Part shown: in pieces, positions 21,767 through 22,577 of the stretch
Position numbering within the stretch: the stretch's first letter is position 1
Layout: each line of letters begins with the position of its first letter
Origin: a virus
IMG/VR virus record: IMGVR_UViG_3300045008_000039
Span: 1 to 22,577 of that record
Reading direction: 5' to 3' (one strand)
Length of the DNA stretch: 22,577 bases
Program-made: the position numbers and the translations under genes
The notes under the pieces: model-generated
What the model was told of the DNA's origin: nothing
Database searches by the model: none
Seen by the model: only the letters and a program-made list of their open reading frames with translations

Positions 21767-21771
21767 TATTT

Positions 21772-22053
21772 TCAGTATCCGTCGCCGTCGCCGTCGCCTG
21801 CGCCGTCGCCGTTGCCGGTGCCGTAGCCTGAGCCGTCGCCGTAGCCGTAGCCGTTGCCGTAGCCGTTGCCGTAGCCGTAGCCGTTGCCGGCGCCTGCGCC
21901 GTTGCCTGAGCCGTTGCCGTCGCCGTTGCCTGAGCCGTAGCCTGCGCCGTAGCCTGCGCCGTAGCCTGCGCCTGAGCCTGCGCCGTAGCCTGCGCCGTAG
22001 CCTGAGCCTGAGCCGTAGCCGTTGCCTGAGCCGTAGCCGTTTAGTGCTTCCAC
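21772..22053 (-). CDS. Alternating (Gly-X)n protein (93 aa)
   Basis: 93 residues from GTG 22053, which has GGAG seven bases upstream, inside the end of the DUF6948-like gene. After MEALN, every second residue is Gly without a break to the C-terminus (44 Gly), and the X positions are only Tyr, Ser, Asn, Ala, Asp or Thr. Every Gly codon is GGC. This low-complexity, silk- or GRP-like composition predicts a flexible, sticky or phase-separating polymer with no globular fold. There is no signal peptide. The function is unknown. It is in the -1 frame relative to the gene upstream, but the GTG with its own site is the better explanation than frameshifting. Confidence 0.72.
   Translation of the reverse strand: MEALNGYGSGNGYGSGSGYGAGYGAGSGAGYGAGYGAGYGSGNGDGNGSGNGAGAGNGYGYGNGYGNGYGYGDGSGYGTGNGDGAGDGDGDGY
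21777..22040. repeat. Imperfect hexanucleotide repeat (GCCNNN)n
   Basis: On the plus strand GCC occurs every six bases for about 260 bases, with the alternating triplet drawn from GTA, GTT, GTC, TGA, TGC, GGC and GGT. It encodes the Gly-X protein on the minus strand. The uniform GCC spacing and local duplications point to growth by strand slippage. Confidence 0.85.
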
Positions 22054-22373
22054 ACTGGGACTCCGTTAAGCGATGCGACTGCCTTGTCTGTCATCTCTAT
22101 TTCTTCGATTACGTTGTTGATTTTTTGGAACTCCACTGCGCATGGGAATTTGCATTCGTTCGGAACGCTAGTCCCATCGACAGCTAATTGCGACAACGTT
22201 GCCGCCCCCTTCCAGAACCACACGCGCCGAGCGTTTTTCATTTCGACGTTCACACCATTCACCTCCGCCTTGCGATCGACAATCTCGCCGAAGAAAACAC
22301 CAGCCCCGTAACTACGGACCATGTATATTTTCTTTTTTCCAGTCGCCTTTTTTTTCGCGTTTGCTTTTTTCAT
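22041..22373 (-). CDS. DUF6948-like protein (110 aa)
   Basis: 110 residues from ATG 22373 behind GAGAGGGCAG; a TTG farther up lies inside a hairpin and is rejected. The first 17 residues are almost all Lys/Ala (KKANAKKKATGKKK). The rest has the signature I associate with DUF6948: YMVRSYGAGVFFGEIV, then KNARRVWFWKGAATLSQLAVDG, then a C-terminal strand and EMTDKAVASL. This is a widespread small phage protein of unknown function. Its last codons overlap the start of the Gly-X gene. The gene is clear; the family is by eye. Confidence 0.75.
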   Translation of the reverse strand: MKKANAKKKATGKKKIYMVRSYGAGVFFGEIVDRKAEVNGVNVEMKNARRVWFWKGAATLSQLAVDGTSVPNECKFPCAVEFQKINNVIEEIEMTDKAVASLNGVPVWKH

Positions 22374-22391
22374 TTTCTGCCCTCTCGTTTT

Positions 22392-22412
22392 GATGGCTGA
22401 CAATCAGCCATC
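22392..22412. repeat. Perfect 9-bp hairpin before the DUF6948-like gene
   Basis: GATGGCTGA (22392-22400) pairs with TCAGCCATC (22404-22412) around a three-base loop. On the plus strand TAGTTTTA follows. On the minus strand it lies between the stop of the partial gene and the ribosome site of the next, where it may act as a partial terminator or mRNA stability element. Confidence 0.55.
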
Positions 22413-22429
22413 TAGTTTTAAACACGTCG

Positions 22430-22576
22430 TCACCAATCAGTCCCGTGTTCGTAATTGTATCCGTCTATATCAGCATCTTTTTCGGCTTGCGTCGGTTCGT
22501 CTATCTCCGGTTCCTTTTCTTCCTGCTCTGGCTCATCACAGCCGGGGCAGTCCTGCGATTTGCAGATGCGGCAATA
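22430..22576 (-). CDS. C-terminal part of an acidic protein with Cys pairs (partial)
   Basis: The gene enters from the right edge; only the last 48 codons are visible and the start is outside the window. The visible part begins YCRICKSQDCPGC, two Cys-x-x-Cys pairs that could bind zinc, followed by a strongly acidic tail (DEPEQEEKEPEIDEP, then DADIDGYNYEHGTDW). It ends at TGA 22430-22432. A short zinc ribbon with an acidic tail is typical of small phage regulatory or unknown proteins; no family is assigned. Confidence 0.65.
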   Translation of the reverse strand, partial: YCRICKSQDCPGCDEPEQEEKEPEIDEPTQAEKDADIDGYNYEHGTDW

Positions 22577-22577
22577 G

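Noticed and set aside
21699-22187. Plus-strand frame of 162 codons, very rich in Arg, Ser and Cys
   Set aside because: It is the complement of the GCCNNN repeat that encodes the Gly-X protein. The Arg-rich product follows from the repeat, and there is no ribosome site.

Overview
The window is part of a tailed double-stranded DNA phage genome (or prophage) with a podovirus-like plan. Every gene I can support lies on the minus strand, so the map reads from right to left. The start contexts (GGAGG-type sites, ATGA, TAATG and GTGA couplings) are bacterial. The lysis genes (an M15-type peptidase, a two-span holin candidate and a coiled-coil membrane protein) suit a Gram-negative host. I cannot name the host or phage species. 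No integrase, repressor, polymerase or tape-measure gene is visible.

Right end (22577 to about 20670): a truncated acidic protein with Cys pairs, a DUF6948-like protein, a strictly alternating Gly-X protein of 93 residues, a small winged-helix protein, a VRR-NUC nuclease, a tRNA-like remnant, and a 39-residue Lys-rich protein missed by simple length cut-offs. Packaging module (20671 to 16702): a likely small terminase subunit, a membrane GT-C glycosyltransferase, an unknown protein, the large terminase and a 53-residue DUF2292/YezD-like protein with a TTG start. A strong terminator separates this from the head module (16632 to 12618): portal, a small helical protein, scaffold and an N4-gp56-type major capsid protein, followed by another terminator.

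After the capsid gene come two unknown proteins, a GT4-type glycosyltransferase, a small signal-peptide reading frame interrupted by an in-frame amber codon, and the neck and tail genes: an SU10-type adaptor, a large beta-rich nozzle or stabilisation-like protein, and a small beta-rich protein. Four further genes (6832 to 2481) look like internal or ejection proteins, one with a 53-residue tandem repeat. The left end (2477 to 329) is a lysis region: a small protein, a membrane-anchored coiled-coil protein, an M15 peptidase, a two-span membrane protein and a patatin-like phospholipase, closed by a terminator. Bases 1-328 are AT-rich and non-coding, with hairpins and repeated TCACTGAATTA-like motifs.

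The most unusual content is enzymes embedded in otherwise standard modules: two different glycosyltransferases (one membrane GT-C, one cytoplasmic GT4) inside the packaging and head operons, and a patatin lipase translationally coupled to the lysis genes. Together they suggest that the phage modifies surface glycans (or its own virion) and attacks membrane phospholipid at lysis. This is inference from gene content. No similarity search was possible here.
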